DNA from: Maribacter_C sp947494565 | Lineage (GTDB): Bacteria > Bacteroidota > Bacteroidia > Flavobacteriales > Flavobacteriaceae | Reading direction: 5' to 3' | Length of the DNA: 64,000 bases | NCBI RefSeq assembly: GCF_047345415.1 | Contig: NZ_JBLFEP010000004.1 | Location: 558,001-622,000, forward strand | Shown here: piece after piece, positions 43,254 to 51,679 of the stretch | Numbering within the stretch: the stretch's first letter is position 1 | Layout: every line of letters begins with the position of its first letter | The notes under the pieces: generated by a model | Told to the model about the DNA's origin: nothing | Database searches by the model: none | The model's input: the letters and a program-made list of their open reading frames with translations, nothing else | Made by a program: the position numbers and the translations under genes

Positions 43254-43691
43254 AAATCGTTAAATTTTTAAGAGAATATAAAAAGGCAAAAACAGTACAG
43301 TGAAAAATCAATGATAATAATTAGTTATCAGTTATTGCTTAATGAAGTTTAGACTCTCTAAAATCACTCTTTTAAGCATTTTGGCTGGTATTTTAAACAA
43401 CTAAGTAAAGTTTTGGGGAAAGATATCAGGCAAAATAGTAAAATCTTTTCAATTCATCGACATGGAAAAACCTTAAAAAAATTGAGGTTTTCCTATGTCT
43501 AATCACAAATGAAAACCTCATAAAAACTAAGGTTCTTGTTCGCGTTTTTCTTTTAATCTAAAAAATTGACTTTTAATCGATTACAATTATATTAATCCTC
43601 GTATTTTGTATTTTTCGAGCAGTAAACGGCCACCAAATTTTTCATACTTTTTCTCTTGTCTATGGGTTTCATTAAACTTTAAGACTTCCAT
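43254..43691. promoter_or_regulatory. Divergent control region between NACHT and SLATT units
   Basis: 438 bp, very AT-rich, with promoters for both directions. It contains an imperfect 13-bp inverted repeat, CATGGAAAAACCT (43461-43473) with AGGTTTTCCTATG (43485-43497). A third matching arm, GAAAACCT (43511-43518), can pair with AGGTTTTC (43485-43492) instead, and AAGGTT at 43529-43534 could pair in turn with AACCT at 43514-43518. This looks like competing hairpins. No other gene seen. Confidence 0.45.
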
Positions 43692-44606
43692 ATGACTTCT
43701 TATCAAAATCGAAACTGGCATCTTGAAAAAATAGGTGATGAAAATCTCAAATCTTATTTGAGTTATATACTAACATATCAAAAAGAACAACTCCAATGGT
43801 ATGAGGATAAAAAAGGAAAGAGAAGAAGTTTCTCGACATGGTTACTTAACATTGCCTTACTAACATTTTCCTTAAGCCTAATTCTCCCACTAATTCCGGG
43901 CTTGATTAGTAGTTCTTTATCTACGAGCGGACTTAGCTCGTTTTACGCTTCAGGTTACATTGCACTAATAATTACAACAATTATTCTATTGGGGGACAGG
44001 CTATTTGGACACTCCAATGGCTGGATAAGATACACCTTGGCCTATCTGCAAATGGATAGAGTCACATCAGAATTCCATAATAAATGGTTAGTAATACTTC
44101 CGAGATTGGAAGGCGATGGTCAACCCGAAGAAACTAGGGTTACGGCATATGAGCTACTGGAAAAATTTGATATAGCCTTAAAGGATATTGTAAATGATGA
44201 AACAAACAATTGGAAGAATCTTTTCACTGACCAACTAGCTGAATTTTCCAAAAAAGCTGATTCACGTCTGGAGACTATTGGACAAGAGATTTCAAAATTT
44301 AAAGAAGTTAATGACGATAGAAAAATCAACTTTAACCCTGTTCACCTAAATTTAGAGCTCAAAAATATTCCAGATAAATCCTCGATTAAAGCCCAGCTAA
44401 CTATAGATTCAAATCGAGTCTTGGCAAAAACACTAAATCAAAATGGAAACACTTGGGCTGTAAAGGACATTCCTGTTGGGATATATCTTTTTGAGTATTC
44501 TATAATACCCGATAGCGGAGATATAAAATTATTTCAAGAGTTTATAAATATTACTGGTGAATCCCAAATTAAGAATGTCCAAAAAAGTATTACGGAGCTA
44601 CTTTGA
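43692..44606 (+). CDS. SLATT-like 2-TM protein with C-terminal beta domain
   Basis: The 304-residue protein has an N-terminal cytosolic helix (LKSYLSYILTYQKEQLQWYEDKK) and two TM helices (about 49-72 and 84-101). The next segment, GDRLFGHSNGWIRYTLAYLQ, is the post-TM pattern I associate with the SLATT superfamily (2-TM predicted pore-forming effectors in conflict systems). Residues ~165-215 are coiled-coil-like, and 225-304 form a beta-sandwich-like domain (AQLTIDSNRVLAKTLNQNGN, IPVGIYLFEYSI). It is the first gene of a four-gene plus-strand operon, 43 bp before the next. SLATT assignment is by pattern only. Confidence 0.6.
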   Translation: MTSYQNRNWHLEKIGDENLKSYLSYILTYQKEQLQWYEDKKGKRRSFSTWLLNIALLTFSLSLILPLIPGLISSSLSTSGLSSFYASGYIALIITTIILLGDRLFGHSNGWIRYTLAYLQMDRVTSEFHNKWLVILPRLEGDGQPEETRVTAYELLEKFDIALKDIVNDETNNWKNLFTDQLAEFSKKADSRLETIGQEISKFKEVNDDRKINFNPVHLNLELKNIPDKSSIKAQLTIDSNRVLAKTLNQNGNTWAVKDIPVGIYLFEYSIIPDSGDIKLFQEFINITGESQIKNVQKSITELL

Positions 44607-44649
44607 ATAATTAATCAACATCAAAAACATCAAACAAAATAGAACTAGA

Positions 44650-45702
44650 ATGAAACTATTTGAATTTAATGAAAAAGATGTAATCACATCAGAACTACTG
44701 TTAGAAGATTTAGATCAACTTCAATCTCTGGTACAAGATCCCTCCTTTGCAACTTTTGGCTTACCTCAAAAAAGAGGAGTTGTGAATTACACTAAAGATA
44801 AGGGAAATAATATTTCAGCAAATGACCTAAGAAATCAATTTATAACCTTTCAACTTTCTAACAAAAAAGATGGCCCCGCCATTTTAGAATCGTCTGAGGT
44901 TATATCCACAATAGATGGAAGTACTAATCAACCTGATGTTCTAGTGAATTTAGAAATGCAATCTTTCCATATCGGAAATGATGTTAATGTAGACAAAAAT
45001 ACTAGGGCTACTATGAGAATAAACATAGGCAAAGATGAAAGTTCCACAGATAAGTATTTTGATACCGCATTCTGGAGTATCGCTGCTGGACTTGATTTAT
45101 ATAATAAAGCACAAAATAAGCCGGCTGACCCAAAGGATCTAAAAGCTGATTTCAAACAAGCTTTTGGAAACAGGCCAATTGAAATACCTGGTGGTCTGGC
45201 AAAAATGACTTTTGAGGTTGTAAAACATCGAGAGCCAAAATGGTGGCAGCGAATATTCAAATTTCTTCAATCTGATACCGGCAAGACTCTAACTTCCACT
45301 ATTGGTTTCCCGGCTATTACTAATAACGCCATAAACCTTTTGGATGAGTTGCTAAATAAACTTGATAAGTCCGATCCAGAAATACTTTTCAAAAGCAGAC
45401 CTTTGAGACTTGCCTTATCTGAAAAAGCAAAATCGGATTATACTGGAGGAAATGAAAGAATTAAAATGGGGTCTTTAAGCCCAGGGTTTTGTGTTCTAGC
45501 AAGAGGAAAAGACTTTAACACCTTCATCAATTCAAATGCATTTTATTACCCTGCCTACGGGAAGTTAGTACCTTCTAATGTATCCAATGCTGACTTAGTA
45601 ACAGGAAATTATGAAGACCCTTTTAAAAATGTGACATATTCAATTTTTAGAATTGGAATGAAGGAGCACAAACTAGATCCAACTTTTAACTATGGAAATT
45701 AG
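44650..45702 (+). CDS. Unknown 350-residue island protein
   Basis: I do not recognise the family. The N-terminal half is alternating short strands and helices (VNLEMQSFHIGNDVNVDKN, RATMRINIGKDESS), followed by an acidic helical stretch (NKPADPKDLKADFKQAFG). A Trp-rich segment KWWQRIFKFL may be membrane-proximal, and the final part is soluble with Tyr/Phe-rich strands. There is no signal peptide and no TM helix. It lies 43 bp after the SLATT-like gene and 5 bp before the YkuD-like gene, so it should act with them. Confidence 0.7.
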   Translation: MKLFEFNEKDVITSELLLEDLDQLQSLVQDPSFATFGLPQKRGVVNYTKDKGNNISANDLRNQFITFQLSNKKDGPAILESSEVISTIDGSTNQPDVLVNLEMQSFHIGNDVNVDKNTRATMRINIGKDESSTDKYFDTAFWSIAAGLDLYNKAQNKPADPKDLKADFKQAFGNRPIEIPGGLAKMTFEVVKHREPKWWQRIFKFLQSDTGKTLTSTIGFPAITNNAINLLDELLNKLDKSDPEILFKSRPLRLALSEKAKSDYTGGNERIKMGSLSPGFCVLARGKDFNTFINSNAFYYPAYGKLVPSNVSNADLVTGNYEDPFKNVTYSIFRIGMKEHKLDPTFNYGN

Positions 45703-45707
45703 TACCA

Positions 45708-46307
45708 ATGACTAACGTTAAAGCATATACTGACAGTCAACTACTAGAACAAGTAGAATTAATAGGGGGTGAAATTCCAAATATTGGAAAATATTTAATT
45801 ATTGGAGTACAATCCATAGAAGATGCCTTTAACATTTTTGATGACAAATTCTATGTTTTCGATGGCCCTAAATTTAAACAAGTGAGCACCGGAACTACCA
45901 ATGCTGGCAAAGACGCCTTGTTTTTATTCAAAAATCATAACCTCCCCGGTGCTGCTGTTTGGAAAACAAATCAATGGTGCCCCAATACATACACAAGAGG
46001 TATGCATATATCTGGAAAATCTGGTAAAAAGATGCGGGCATTAAAGCAAAGAAAACCAGTGTTCTTTTTTAGGGATAGTGACGAGAATCAAAATGTAAAT
46101 GAACAAGGTACTTTATATAAAGACAGTATAGGTCTGAATATTCATGGCGTTGACTATAATCCCTTTAGTACCGTTACAAAAGAATTTATCCATGGATGGT
46201 CATTCGGTTGTCAGGTATGGAATAGAATGGGCGATTATGGACAAATGATAAATGCCGTTTGGAAAAGGAATAAACCAGTAGATTATGCTCTTTTAAAGGA
46301 ATTCTAG
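45708..46307 (+). CDS. YkuD-like (L,D-transpeptidase-fold) protein
   Basis: The protein has 199 residues. The C-terminal part carries GLNIHG (His146) and, 19 residues later, WSFGCQVW (Ser165, Gly167, Cys168). This matches the H...[S/T]xGC catalytic arrangement of YkuD L,D-transpeptidases and of phage-type relatives reading INIH...WSAGCQVF. The preceding TRGMHISGKSGKKM and PVFFFRDSDENQ also resemble those phage relatives. No signal peptide is present, so export would need lysis, another route, or a cytosolic substrate. It starts 5 bp after the previous gene. Activity is inferred from motifs only. Confidence 0.6.
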   Translation: MTNVKAYTDSQLLEQVELIGGEIPNIGKYLIIGVQSIEDAFNIFDDKFYVFDGPKFKQVSTGTTNAGKDALFLFKNHNLPGAAVWKTNQWCPNTYTRGMHISGKSGKKMRALKQRKPVFFFRDSDENQNVNEQGTLYKDSIGLNIHGVDYNPFSTVTKEFIHGWSFGCQVWNRMGDYGQMINAVWKRNKPVDYALLKEF

Positions 46308-46382
46308 TTTTCAAATGCAATTCGATAGAATGAATTGTTGCCCTGCGTTTTAATCAAATGGAAACATAATAAAAAAACACTA

Positions 46383-47729
46383 ATGAAAAAACCTATTTCC
46401 GAACTAGTTTTTTGCATTTGGATAATATTATCAGGAATATCATTCTACTTCTGGTTAATAGAAATAGATAACGTTCAATCTGAAAATACTTTTCTTGTTA
46501 TTTTGGGTTGTGTTGTTTATATGATGATTCTACTAGTGTTTTTTAGGTCATTCTACATTAAGAGATATTTAAATAATAAATCAGAAACTAATACCAATTA
46601 CAATATTAAAGAAGACTTGGTACAAATAAACGGGGAAAGGCTCTTTAAACTACAAAAAGATCAAATAAAAACCATTGTGGGTGATTTGTTCAAATCTTTA
46701 GATTTTAAACAAGCGGTTGTAGAGCATTTACCTGATGGTAATTTGGGCAAAGAAGGTTTAGATTATATGAAATTTATTCTTGTAAGTCTCGAAAGAAAAA
46801 AAGAGAGCCTAAAAAAAACTACGCAATATTTTTTAGCTGCTGCTACTTCTTTGACGATAATATTTTCTTTGGTAGTATTGTTTTTTGGTTATTCACTTAT
46901 TGAATCAGATTCTGTTGGATTTAACAAATCACTCAAAAACCTTGATAAAAATCTGGTTCTCATCTCTGAAAATCAAAGAACTAATTTGATACAAAGACAG
47001 AGAATTTTAGCTGAAAAAATTATAGGTGATACTGAATCTGTAAATACTAAAATTTTGAGCTTCAGAAAAAAATTAGAAGATAATTTTGGAGAAAAATATA
47101 GTAGTTCATTCAAAATTAATCCTCCTGGTGTGGCCAATTTAATCGAGCAAGAAAATGATATTAATTTTCTTACTAATAGAACAGATGAAATTAGAGACTC
47201 TATCAATACTATTGTTTTGGAATCTGGTACAAGCAATGAACTAGAAAAAGATAAAAATGAAATATTAAAATACCTAAAAGAATATCAGGATAAACTCGAG
47301 GACGAAAAGGACTTCATTGTTAATGGAGATGAGAGAATACAAAAGTTGTATTCCGACACAGCTTCTTCTTTAAATCTGGTTGGAAACAAGGTTGAAACTT
47401 TAAACAAAGACAACTATCTGCAGGAATTCTTAAAAAGGTTAGCTATTGGAGTTATTGTAGTTTCCTTCTTTCTTGCTATAATTCGGTTCTGTATAGGACA
47501 GTACAAGCTGAATTATAAAGAAATGATCGCTACTGACTCTGACGGCCTTCTCGTGAGAAAGAGTTTTGTTGCATTAAAAAACATAGATGATGTTGAAACT
47601 AAAAAGCTAGTGTACCAATCTTTCTTTGATAAAATTATCATCCCTCAAAATTCAGATAACTATAAGAATATAGATGTTAACGAACTGTTGAAATCTATCA
47701 TGGGAATTATTCAGAAAAAGGGAGGATAA
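46383..47729 (+). CDS. Four-TM coiled-coil membrane protein
   Basis: The protein has 448 residues starting at 46383 (MKKPISELVF). The ATG at 46335 adds 16 residues of unlikely sequence. TM helices lie at about 8-25, 36-56, 148-171 and 353-370. Between TM1-2 and TM3 lies a ~90-residue soluble segment, and between TM3 and TM4 a ~180-residue, mostly coiled-coil domain, predicted periplasmic. A ~78-residue C-terminal soluble tail follows. I do not recognise the family. The layout suits a cell-envelope-spanning sensor or anchor for the SLATT/YkuD operon (inference). Confidence 0.65.
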   Translation: MKKPISELVFCIWIILSGISFYFWLIEIDNVQSENTFLVILGCVVYMMILLVFFRSFYIKRYLNNKSETNTNYNIKEDLVQINGERLFKLQKDQIKTIVGDLFKSLDFKQAVVEHLPDGNLGKEGLDYMKFILVSLERKKESLKKTTQYFLAAATSLTIIFSLVVLFFGYSLIESDSVGFNKSLKNLDKNLVLISENQRTNLIQRQRILAEKIIGDTESVNTKILSFRKKLEDNFGEKYSSSFKINPPGVANLIEQENDINFLTNRTDEIRDSINTIVLESGTSNELEKDKNEILKYLKEYQDKLEDEKDFIVNGDERIQKLYSDTASSLNLVGNKVETLNKDNYLQEFLKRLAIGVIVVSFFLAIIRFCIGQYKLNYKEMIATDSDGLLVRKSFVALKNIDDVETKKLVYQSFFDKIIIPQNSDNYKNIDVNELLKSIMGIIQKKGG

Positions 47730-47787
47730 GCCGTTTGTAATTGACTAGCTGCATATCAATATTTAACAAATTCGTTTTTAAGTCACC

Positions 47788-47861
47788 TATTCGGTGAGCA
47801 TGAAGTTTAATATAGCCAAAAGACCCTTATTTATTAAGGTTTTAAAAGTTAGGTTCTAGTC
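47788..47861. repeat. Island end-module, copy 2
   Basis: Boxes TATTCGGTGAGCA (47788-47800) and TTAGGTTCTAGTC (47849-47861) are 61 bp apart, exactly as in copy 1, with a shared internal AGACCC. Here the second box runs directly into the tmRNA-type core B1, so it is the T-arm part of an att site. A weak hairpin CCTTA/TAAGG followed by TTTT (47825-47843) could end the operon. Confidence 0.75.
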
Positions 47862-48029
47862 CCTCCGGCTCCACGACACTCAAAAATATGCAGCAGATTG
47901 GGTTTTGGTGAATACCAAGCTCGCTTGAGTATTTTACCAAAATCAAGATGCCCATTGCCTAGGCAATGGGTATTTTTATGTGCACTACTGGTTAGGAAGG
48001 AAGAACGAAGTGAATCCCTCCGGCTCCAC
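47860..48029. repeat. Island right direct repeat (attR-like), with cores B1 and B2
   Basis: The counterpart of 38407-38577. Core B1 is TCCCTCCGGCTCCAC at 47860-47874, followed by ACACTCAAAAATATGCAGCA and the same inverted repeat and terminator. Core B2 is TCCCTCCGGCTCCAC at 48015-48029. Core spacing is 155 bp here against 156 bp in the left copy. Confidence 0.85.
47950..47977 (+). terminator. Terminator in the right direct repeat
   Basis: The palindrome CCCATTGCCTAGGCAATGGG is followed by TATTTTTAT. It is the duplicate of the tmRNA-proximal terminator at 38498. Confidence 0.7.
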
Positions 48030-48061
48030 AAAAAAAGCCAGCCATTGGGTGGTCTTTTTTC
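48029..48061 (+). terminator. Terminator after core B2
   Basis: An imperfect hairpin AAAAAAAGCCAGCC-ATTG-GGTGGTCTTTTTT directly follows core B2. It is probably the original ssrA terminator, now displaced ~9.6 kb by the island (inference). Confidence 0.55.
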
Positions 48062-48145
48062 TATGTATCATGCCAGGTATCAATTTTGACCCGAGCTGAG
48101 GTTGAACAAGTGAAACAGGACAAAATCAGCTATTCAGAAACCATA

Positions 48146-49804
48146 CTACTTAATCAAATTTTCCTCCGGTAATATTTCAAAATCAGGAATATCAACATGA
48201 CATTGGTGCTCTTTTTTAGCTGTTATTGCTCCCATAGAAAGCAAGGCAAATGGTAGCATATAAGGATCGGCCTTGTGGTAATTCACCTGATACCCCAAAT
48301 CTTGAAGGGAGGCAACTGTAAGTCGGCTTAATGCGTTTCGACCCGGATCGTCAAAACCGGTCATAAGTTCCGAATCAAAAACCGATTCTCTCCAATGTCC
48401 TTCCCTAGTGCCAGCCCCTCCGGTATTCGCAATCGGAACGAATATAGGGTTCACAAAATTCTTCAATGTGGCATATTCCCGCATTGCATTGGCACCTGTG
48501 AATTCAGGGTTGTCGGTACCCGATCCGCGAACTAATCCTAAGTCTGACCATAAGGTTCCAATTCCCAAAACATGGCCCATTTCGTGTATGATTACGTCAA
48601 TGAGCTCTCCATCGTCCTCCATTCGCTGCAAGTCCGCTGAATCAAACTCCATAATTCCCCTGGCCGGCAGCAGACTTCCCGGCCTAACACTGGTAGGGCC
48701 TGCTCGTCCTAAAATTCCACTAGGGCCATCGATTACTTTGCCTTCGGCATCGATGACCACATCATCTACCACACCAATATCCGTATCGATGGAAGGAAGA
48801 TCTCCAACTATGATCTCGGACCACCGGTCCGCAGCAACTTGGAAAATTGCTTTTTGGCTATCTGTAAGGCCGCCCAAAAAGTTTACTTCTACCTTGAAGG
48901 GTCTTGTTGGTTGCGGGGTGCTATCGCTTTTTAAGGCGAGCGTCCACGATTTTAAAACACCGCCATCCAGATTTGCCAGATCTTCGATTATTAATTTCCA
49001 GGTACCGGTTGGAGATATCCCTTGAAAATCTGCCAGTTGGCCTTCTGGCCGAAAAGTTCCAGTATAAGGTGCAGATGCAGCCGTAATCGAGTCGGTAGCC
49101 GTGTCATCAAACGTAGTATCGCGGAAATTATCCCCTCCCCCTCCTTCGCGTTCCACCAATAGAACCTCCTCGTTAACCGGGCTAACAACGGTGATTTTAA
49201 GGTCGCCGGTAAAAGTGTGATCCAAATCTATAGTGATACATACCATTTCTACGCTAACATCAGAAAGGCCTTGCACATTGATTTGAGATTCAATAGTATT
49301 AACCCCGGTTGCAGGGATGGGTGTTAGGGTACGATTATGAAAAACAAATGGACCCGTATTCTGGTCTGGTTCATCCGTTATGATTTCCAGTTCGCATTCA
49401 TTCAATGATCCCCCGTCGCGAATCGCAAGATCAGCAACTTCCAAACTCCAAACTCCATTTGCATTTGCACCGTTGAACTGGCCCAGAGGTTCCATGGGTC
49501 TAAATACACCCTGAAAAGGAGGACTGCCGCTGTCTATACCCGCACTTGCATTATCATCAAAGGTGGTTTCGCTAAAATCATCTCCACTGCCTCCAAGCCT
49601 ATTTACCAACATCACTATTGTACCATCAGGACTTTTTAGCCGAATTATTAAATCACGGGTATACGTATGATCAATATCAAGCTTTACATTAACATCCGTG
49701 ATATTGCCACCCGTACCCTCGACATGTATACTGGAGTCGATCTGGTTTGGAGCTCCAGTACCGATTGAGACCGATTGTTCGTTTTTAAAGTGATAAATTT
49801 TCAT
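48146..49804 (-). CDS. Double P-domain leishmanolysin-like metalloprotease
   Basis: The 552-residue protein begins with two proprotein-convertase P (Homo B) domains, about residues 5-145 and 155-290. Both have the DLDHTYTRDLIIRLKSP/ DLDHTFTGDLKITVVSP, GG(S)GDDF..TTFDD and NGVWSLEVADL patterns. The C-terminal ~260 residues hold the zinc site HEMGHVLGIGTLW (near residue 408), as in leishmanolysin-like M8 proteases from bacteria. There is no signal peptide, which is odd for a P-domain enzyme. It may be released by lysis or non-classical export. It is the first host-like gene after the island. Confidence 0.85.
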   Translation of the reverse strand: MKIYHFKNEQSVSIGTGAPNQIDSSIHVEGTGGNITDVNVKLDIDHTYTRDLIIRLKSPDGTIVMLVNRLGGSGDDFSETTFDDNASAGIDSGSPPFQGVFRPMEPLGQFNGANANGVWSLEVADLAIRDGGSLNECELEIITDEPDQNTGPFVFHNRTLTPIPATGVNTIESQINVQGLSDVSVEMVCITIDLDHTFTGDLKITVVSPVNEEVLLVEREGGGGDNFRDTTFDDTATDSITAASAPYTGTFRPEGQLADFQGISPTGTWKLIIEDLANLDGGVLKSWTLALKSDSTPQPTRPFKVEVNFLGGLTDSQKAIFQVAADRWSEIIVGDLPSIDTDIGVVDDVVIDAEGKVIDGPSGILGRAGPTSVRPGSLLPARGIMEFDSADLQRMEDDGELIDVIIHEMGHVLGIGTLWSDLGLVRGSGTDNPEFTGANAMREYATLKNFVNPIFVPIANTGGAGTREGHWRESVFDSELMTGFDDPGRNALSRLTVASLQDLGYQVNYHKADPYMLPFALLSMGAITAKKEHQCHVDIPDFEILPEENLIK

Positions 49805-50060
49805 ACGTTTAGATCTTTTTAATTGTTTGATGAAAAGTCATTTAATAAATTGAGAACGTATGTAAAAGCTAAGCTCACGCACTAAGAATTTCCTTTGCTG
49901 AAGTAATTTTTAAAACTTTTTAATGCTCGTTTCATCTGTTTTTATTTAGAAGTTTTTCACAGTTTTTTATGTTTCCCTTCGTACCAAAATTAAATGGCAG
50001 TATTTTCACGGAATTGTTTCAGCACTACGCTTCTTTCAATATCGGACTCATAAGTACAAT

Positions 50061-51668
50061 TCATACCAGGGAAGCCACCAGGTCCGCATCAGGGGCCACA
50101 ACGGTTTCATGCAACCCCGTAGTAGCTAGAAAATCATTGGAAAATACCTCGGCCATTTCCGATGTGAGCAATGCGCTTCGGTAAGACTTCCAGGTTTCCG
50201 AATCATCTCCATACATATGCTGTACTAACCCTGCAAATGCCCAATCGGAATTTTTACCCCAATGCAACGTAAAAGGAATATTATTTTGCTGTAATACCTG
50301 AATCATTCGCCGCCCATATTCCTTGAGACTCATAAGCTTCTTGGTCTTCTTCCATTGTATACCATCTATTTCCAACATACAGGTAATTGGGAAGCGCGCA
50401 AAAGATAGTGTCGCCATACTTTGTTTTATAAAACGCATAGCAAATATTCCAGGAATAGGGCCTTCATCCCGGGTCATTTTTGTAATTGCATTCAACGCTT
50501 TCACAGAATCTCTGTGATCTATTCCCACGGAACAGGCGAAAGCGGGTCCTTTATACTGTGCATCCCAAAACGTTTCATATAAAGTACCTACGGATGCCTC
50601 TTCTTTAGTCAAGGGCAAAATATTTTTTTCCAGTCGCTTAATAAAGAAGGGAATAGTCTTAGGCCATTTCTGGCTTATTTTAATAAGCACATTAATAAGA
50701 TCCGTATAAATGGAGTTTTCAATTACGGTAAAGGGATCCGGATACGGGGTTTGGTAAGGCTTTTTAAACATAAATTCCACCACATACTCAGATTCATCAC
50801 TATAGGGATTAAAGAAGACCTTATAGTGATATGGACGCAACCCATTACCATTGGCATCTCTTTCTTCCGCAATGCTAAACAAGGAATTCTTAAAGTCCAT
50901 TGTTTCCGCTAACTCTAGTGCGATATTCTTATCAATTTTCCTTACATAACGCTTTAAAAGATAGCGGTCTTCGGCTTCTATGGTTACGCCATGAATAAAC
51001 CCAAACGAACCCATGCTCACCAGGGCCGCATTGAACAATCCATCATTGCGGATGACCCTGGCCTTTATTTTGCTTGCGAATTCATCTGAAAGTCCAGGCT
51101 TCGTATGTCGTTCTAAGTAGATATTATCTTCTGGCCTTGGCCCAACAATAAGGTTGAGTCCTACCACATAGTCTTGCACAGAGCCCACGTCAATCGCAGA
51201 ACCGTGTACCCCCGTAGAAATACATCCGGCTATGGTCTGTCCATTGCTGGCCCCACAGGTCTTTAAAGACTTCTTATGAGCTTCAAGAACCTGGGAGATA
51301 CGTTTTATGGTAGCCCCACATTGAAAAAAAAACAAATTCTCTCTGGCGTAGGGCGATGTATTATGCACATCATCATCCGAAATTGGAATGTTGATGGTCA
51401 TATACCTATTGTAATGCATCCGATCCTTGTTGTAGGCCACGTTTGACATGGACCATCGCGACCCGTAGGCCCTGAATCCTTCCCCATTATCAGCGGCTTC
51501 CTGGATCAACCCCCTAATTTCCTCTCCGGTGTCATTGTACTGTGCAATTGTAGAGGACAAATCTAAACTAGAACCGTTATGCGTAATATATCTATGTTTT
51601 AGCTGCCAGGGACCATTCTTGTGAATGGTGTTCCATTGTTCCATGAGGTGGGTAATCGTCTCTGCCAT
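50061..51668 (-). CDS. FAD-linked oxidoreductase (lactone-oxidase-like)
   Basis: The 535-residue protein has an N-terminal PCMH FAD-binding domain: IRGLIQEAADNGEGFRAYGS and the FAD loop CGASNGQTIAGCISTGVHGS, where a covalent-flavin His is not obvious. The large C-terminal substrate domain ends with LHWGKNSDWAF, which resembles the HWGK segment of sugar-lactone oxidases (ALO/L-gulonolactone oxidase). The substrate is undetermined. No signal peptide. It is 12 bp downstream of a lipoprotein gene on the same strand. Confidence 0.75.
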   Translation of the reverse strand: MAETITHLMEQWNTIHKNGPWQLKHRYITHNGSSLDLSSTIAQYNDTGEEIRGLIQEAADNGEGFRAYGSRWSMSNVAYNKDRMHYNRYMTINIPISDDDVHNTSPYARENLFFFQCGATIKRISQVLEAHKKSLKTCGASNGQTIAGCISTGVHGSAIDVGSVQDYVVGLNLIVGPRPEDNIYLERHTKPGLSDEFASKIKARVIRNDGLFNAALVSMGSFGFIHGVTIEAEDRYLLKRYVRKIDKNIALELAETMDFKNSLFSIAEERDANGNGLRPYHYKVFFNPYSDESEYVVEFMFKKPYQTPYPDPFTVIENSIYTDLINVLIKISQKWPKTIPFFIKRLEKNILPLTKEEASVGTLYETFWDAQYKGPAFACSVGIDHRDSVKALNAITKMTRDEGPIPGIFAMRFIKQSMATLSFARFPITCMLEIDGIQWKKTKKLMSLKEYGRRMIQVLQQNNIPFTLHWGKNSDWAFAGLVQHMYGDDSETWKSYRSALLTSEMAEVFSNDFLATTGLHETVVAPDADLVASLV

Positions 51669-51679
51669 AATAATGAAGT

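Noticed and set aside
38500..47800. Prophage or ICE as the nature of the ssrA island
   Set aside because: No structural phage, replication, relaxase, conjugation or integrase gene is found in the 9.4 kb.
47849..47874. Second tRNA or tmRNA gene near 47.85 kb, suggested by GGTTCTAGTCCCTCCGGCTCCAC
   Set aside because: Only the T-arm/acceptor 3' half is present, with no 5' half upstream. It is an att duplicate of the ssrA end.
48408..49025. Plus-strand 205-residue ORF opposite the P-domain protease
   Set aside because: Ser/Pro-rich antisense shadow of a clear gene, without start context or family.
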